Shown here one piece after another: positions 61,099-64,000 of a stretch of DNA of 64,000 bases. The notes beneath the pieces are model-generated. The model was not told where the DNA came from. It saw only the letters and a program-made list of their open reading frames with translations, and ran no database searches. Positions within the stretch are counted from its first letter, which is position 1, and each line of letters starts with the position of its first letter. The translations under genes and the position numbers were made by a program. This DNA is from Bacteroidales bacterium (GTDB taxonomy: Bacteria; Bacteroidota; Bacteroidia; Bacteroidales; UBA932): assembly GCA_017442315.1 (NCBI GenBank), contig JAFRZX010000107.1, forward strand, positions 1-64,000, given 5' to 3'.

Positions 61099-64000
61099 TG
61101 AGATATATTGCATATATACTGACATTTCTCCTGATGGCAGCGACCTCCATGGCTCAGAGCAAGATTGTCCAGGATTTTGAGCCGGCATGCGATTCATTGG
61201 CTGTACTTCTTCAGGAAAGAAATACTGTAGCAGGGCAACTGAAGCTGAAGGCTGTGATGAAAAGAGGCAGCACACTTGACTTTTATTTCACAGAGAGCCT
61301 TGGAGACTATCCTTTGTACAAGGATGACATACAGTGGTTCAGAGGCAGACTGAAGGAACTCTTTCCTGACAACTACAAGAAATTCAAGCTAGGAGACATC
61401 TATAGCAGAAGGGTGGACATCGACAGACTGGTAACACCAGGCTTAGATTTCGACGGAACACCTTCCTCCTCTCCGCACAAGCTGAAGAAGGCACCTGGTA
61501 ATGCAGGATTCGTCACTGAACGAGGGAAAATGACATTCGGCAAAGGCCTTTCAGGGAGAAACATAGCTCTATGGCAAAGCCACGGACGTTATTATGAACA
61601 GTCTTTGGAACGATGGGAGTGGCAGAGACCATGCCTGTTCCAGACTGTGGAAGACATGTTCACACAAGGGTTCGTGCTTCCATTCCTCGTACCGATGCTC
61701 GAAAATGCAGGAGCATATGTCATGCTTCCAAGAGAGAGGGATATACAGAAGAACGAAATTATTGCAGATAATGACCCTTGCAATGGAGGCAGAGGGTATG
61801 CCAAATATGAGGAAAAAGGCAGATGGAGTGATGCCGGAGTAGGATTTGCTGATACCAAAACTGTATATTTAGACAAGGAGAACCCCTTCTCTACCGGTAC
61901 AGCAAGACAGACGGAATGCATACCATCATCGAAAAGAAACGGAGAGGCATCAATCACATGGAAGCCAGAAATACCGGAAAGAGGTGAATATGCAGTATAT
62001 GTCTCATACAAAAGTCTGCCGCAAAGCACCTCATGCGCCAACTACACTGTCGTACACAAAGGAGGAGCAAGCAGATTCTGTGTCAACCAGAAAATGGGCG
62101 GAGGAACATGGGTGTATCTTGGAACATTCGAGTTTGACGAAGGTACACAAGGCTATGTAAGACTGGATAACAAGACTCCTGAAGGATACAGGCACAATGC
62201 CGGAAGCATAGTCACAGCGGATGCGGTAAGATTCGGAGGAGGAATGGGGAATATAGCACGCAATGGACAAGGGAAAGATAGTCTGAGCACTTTTGTACCG
62301 ACAATATCAGAAATGCCTCGTTCGGCAGAAGCCGCAAAATACTGGTTACAATGGGCAGGTGCCGATTCGACGGTATACAGCCAGAATGACGGACTAAGCG
62401 ACTATAAAGACGACTTCATGTCACGAGGAGACTGGGTGGAATGGATCAGTAGAGGTTCATATATGAACCCAAGCAAGAAATCCGGTCTGGGCATACCAGT
62501 AGACCTGTCATTCGGATTTCATTCCGATGCCGGGGTTGCACAGAATGATTCGATTGTAGGAACACTGGTCATCTATACCTTGAAATCCGAAGGCAAACAG
62601 ACACTTCCTTCCGGTGAGAACCGCATGACAAACAGGGAATATGCAGATATCGTACAGAGCCAGATAGTACATGATATGAGAGAATGTTACGATTCGCTTT
62701 GGAACAGACGTTCCATCTGGGACCGCGCATACCGTGAATCCCGAACCCCATCCTCTCCAGCAATGCTTCTTGAGCTTCTTTCCCATCAGAATTTCACGGA
62801 TATGAAGTATGGACATGACCCGTCATTCCGCTTTGCAGCCAGCAGAGCCGTATACAAAGGAATGCTTAAATATCTCAGCAACAGATATGGATGTCCGTAC
62901 ACAGTACAGCCTCTGCCAGTCGGATCATTAGGAGTATCTTTCGGTAAGACTGATGATGAAGCACTTATAAGCTGGATTCCTGCAGCAGATCCCCTGGAGC
63001 CTACTGCAGACCCGACAGGTTACATATTGCAGACAAGGATAGATGACGGGGCCTTTGATCAAGGAATCGTAATTAAGGATATACGCAGATCCGGTGAAAG
63101 GCTTCAGACAGCATTCTCCATCAAGCCTGGACATATATACAGTTTCCGTATCATCGCATTCAATGATGGCGGTAAAAGTTTTCCCTCGGAGACTCTATGT
63201 ATCGGAACACCTAAGAAGAAAAACGCAAAGAAAGTGCTGATCGTCAACAACTTCGACAGAGTAAGCGGACCTGCATACTTCGACACTCCATCATATGCCG
63301 GGTTTGATAACAGACTGGACAGCGGAGTACCGTATGTACGCGACATCACATATGTCGGAGAAATGTATCAGTTCAGGAGAGAGCTTGGATGGACAGACGA
63401 CGATAATCCAGGCTTCGGAGCATCATATACTGACTATGCTGGAGAAATCGTAGCAGGCAACACCTTTGACTACGCATATAGACATGGCAAGGCGGTCATG
63501 CATGCAGGATATCCGTTCCTCTCATGCAGCAATGACGCATTCTGCAGCGATGAAACATTCCGTAAGGACATCTGGAGCATTGACCTCATATGCGGCAAAC
63601 AGGTCACTGTAAGCATCGGCAACGGAATGCAGCAGAAATACACTGTATTCAGCAGGGAAATGCAGAAGATACTGGAAGAATATACCGGCAAGGGTGGAAA
63701 TCTGCTGGTAAGCGGATCGAATATAGGAACTGATATATGGGACAGGGTCTACCCTATCCGTACAGACAGCCTGTTCGTCAAAGATTCCAAGACATTTGCT
63801 GAGAAGGTGTTAGGTTTCCGCTGGGTAACCAACTACGCAGGAAGAAGCGGAACAGTGCTGCCGACATTCAACCGCAGCATTGACTTCGGGAAAAGAGCAT
63901 ATGCATTCCACAACACATTGAATCCGCATTGCTACTGTGTGGAAACCCCTGACGGGATTGTTCCGGCATCAGACAAAGGGGAAACTGTCATGAGATATTC
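61098..64000 (+). CDS. Secreted amidase-like/golvesin-domain protein, 3' end outside window
   Basis: The frame is open from 61098 to the window end, at least 967 residues. It starts with a signal peptide (RYIAYILTFLLMAATSMAQS). Next comes an amidase-3-like part split in two (RNIALWQSHGRYYEQSLERW, LPFLVPMLENAGAYVMLPRE and VDLSFGFHSDAGV, the last with its metal His), with a golvesin-type beta domain between (GEYAVYVSYKSLPQSTSCAN, WVYLGTFEFDEGTQGYVRLD), then a fibronectin-like domain (YILQTRIDDG, YSFRIIAFNDGGKSFPSE). The set is often labelled 'xanthan lyase' in Bacteroides. It may cut the cell wall or bind the glycan for export. It is the last gene of the run seen; the C-terminus is not visible. 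Confidence 0.85.
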   Translation, partial: MRYIAYILTFLLMAATSMAQSKIVQDFEPACDSLAVLLQERNTVAGQLKLKAVMKRGSTLDFYFTESLGDYPLYKDDIQWFRGRLKELFPDNYKKFKLGDIYSRRVDIDRLVTPGLDFDGTPSSSPHKLKKAPGNAGFVTERGKMTFGKGLSGRNIALWQSHGRYYEQSLERWEWQRPCLFQTVEDMFTQGFVLPFLVPMLENAGAYVMLPRERDIQKNEIIADNDPCNGGRGYAKYEEKGRWSDAGVGFADTKTVYLDKENPFSTGTARQTECIPSSKRNGEASITWKPEIPERGEYAVYVSYKSLPQSTSCANYTVVHKGGASRFCVNQKMGGGTWVYLGTFEFDEGTQGYVRLDNKTPEGYRHNAGSIVTADAVRFGGGMGNIARNGQGKDSLSTFVPTISEMPRSAEAAKYWLQWAGADSTVYSQNDGLSDYKDDFMSRGDWVEWISRGSYMNPSKKSGLGIPVDLSFGFHSDAGVAQNDSIVGTLVIYTLKSEGKQTLPSGENRMTNREYADIVQSQIVHDMRECYDSLWNRRSIWDRAYRESRTPSSPAMLLELLSHQNFTDMKYGHDPSFRFAASRAVYKGMLKYLSNRYGCPYTVQPLPVGSLGVSFGKTDDEALISWIPAADPLEPTADPTGYILQTRIDDGAFDQGIVIKDIRRSGERLQTAFSIKPGHIYSFRIIAFNDGGKSFPSETLCIGTPKKKNAKKVLIVNNFDRVSGPAYFDTPSYAGFDNRLDSGVPYVRDITYVGEMYQFRRELGWTDDDNPGFGASYTDYAGEIVAGNTFDYAYRHGKAVMHAGYPFLSCSNDAFCSDETFRKDIWSIDLICGKQVTVSIGNGMQQKYTVFSREMQKILEEYTGKGGNLLVSGSNIGTDIWDRVYPIRTDSLFVKDSKTFAEKVLGFRWVTNYAGRSGTVLPTFNRSIDFGKRAYAFHNTLNPHCYCVETPDGIVPASDKGETVMRY

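Noticed and set aside
1..64000. tRNA or rRNA genes
   Set aside because: No cloverleaf with a GTTCRANYC T-loop or conserved rRNA stretch was noticed when reading; a tRNAscan run would settle it.

Overview
The window is a stretch of chromosome from a member of the Bacteroidota, most likely the order Bacteroidales. The gene families point there: CotH lipoproteins, a secreted S9 dipeptidyl peptidase, a GH95 fucosidase, an ATP-dependent PEP carboxykinase, a golvesin/amidase secreted protein, a PD-(D/E)XK 'Rpn' protein and AraC/RND remnants. Many starts are preceded by the phylum's TAnnTTTG -7 promoter box, while Shine-Dalgarno sequences are weak. I cannot name a genus from this.

Layout. (1) 1-8130 is a scrapyard. 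It is bracketed by two copies, in inverted orientation, of an IS3/IS150-like element end (31 identical bases at 163-193 and 8084-8114). It holds broken genes: an esterase remnant with two in-frame stops, an AraC C-terminus, an RND adaptor N-terminus, a second AraC fragment with an amber codon, an FtsK-like fragment, and the 5' part of a group IIC intron sitting just behind a terminator hairpin. It also has a GGGGATGAC tandem repeat and a few intact genes (a MORN/Sel1-like protein, a large exported protein with four NPCBM-like domains, a small rhodanese lipoprotein). (2) 8150-30671 is mostly housekeeping: gpsA, two CotH lipoproteins, an FAD dehydrogenase, tsaD, a TamB-like gene followed by an RsmI-like methylase, folB, mtaB and a PhnP-like hydrolase, then recQ, pckA, an Rpn-family nuclease, an exported peptidase T and a PfkB sugar kinase. 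(3) 30900-34270 has an ABC exporter gene and an HPr-kinase-like gene that overlap, with a short ORF and terminator downstream and a divergent S24/S26-type peptidase upstream. (4) 34305-40125 is one minus-strand run: a four-helix-bundle/HAMP membrane protein, trkH, a Dda/RecD-like helicase and a dipeptidyl peptidase IV. (5) 40246-47150 has a GH95 fucosidase, a WalJ-type metallo-hydrolase, a HAD phosphatase, a large TPR protein and an M28-type protein that seems to have lost catalytic residues.

(6) 47147-64000 is a surface polysaccharide locus. On the minus strand, rfbC-rfbA-rfbD-rfbB make dTDP-L-rhamnose, followed by a left-handed beta-helix acyltransferase. On the plus strand a tightly packed operon (many ATGA overlaps) encodes an MsbA-type ABC transporter, a DegT aminotransferase, two ATP-grasp ligases in tandem, a nucleoside-sugar epimerase/dehydratase, a sugar-transfer-associated ATP-grasp protein, two GT2 glycosyltransferases (the second fused to a VanZ-like membrane domain) and the start of a secreted amidase/golvesin protein that runs off the end. 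The operon could make and attach an amino-acid-like or amide-linked sugar. That is an inference from gene content, and it is the most interesting system in the window together with the HPr-kinase/ABC/peptidase cluster.

No tRNA, rRNA or CRISPR array was seen. Promoter calls rest on reading the consensus box by eye.
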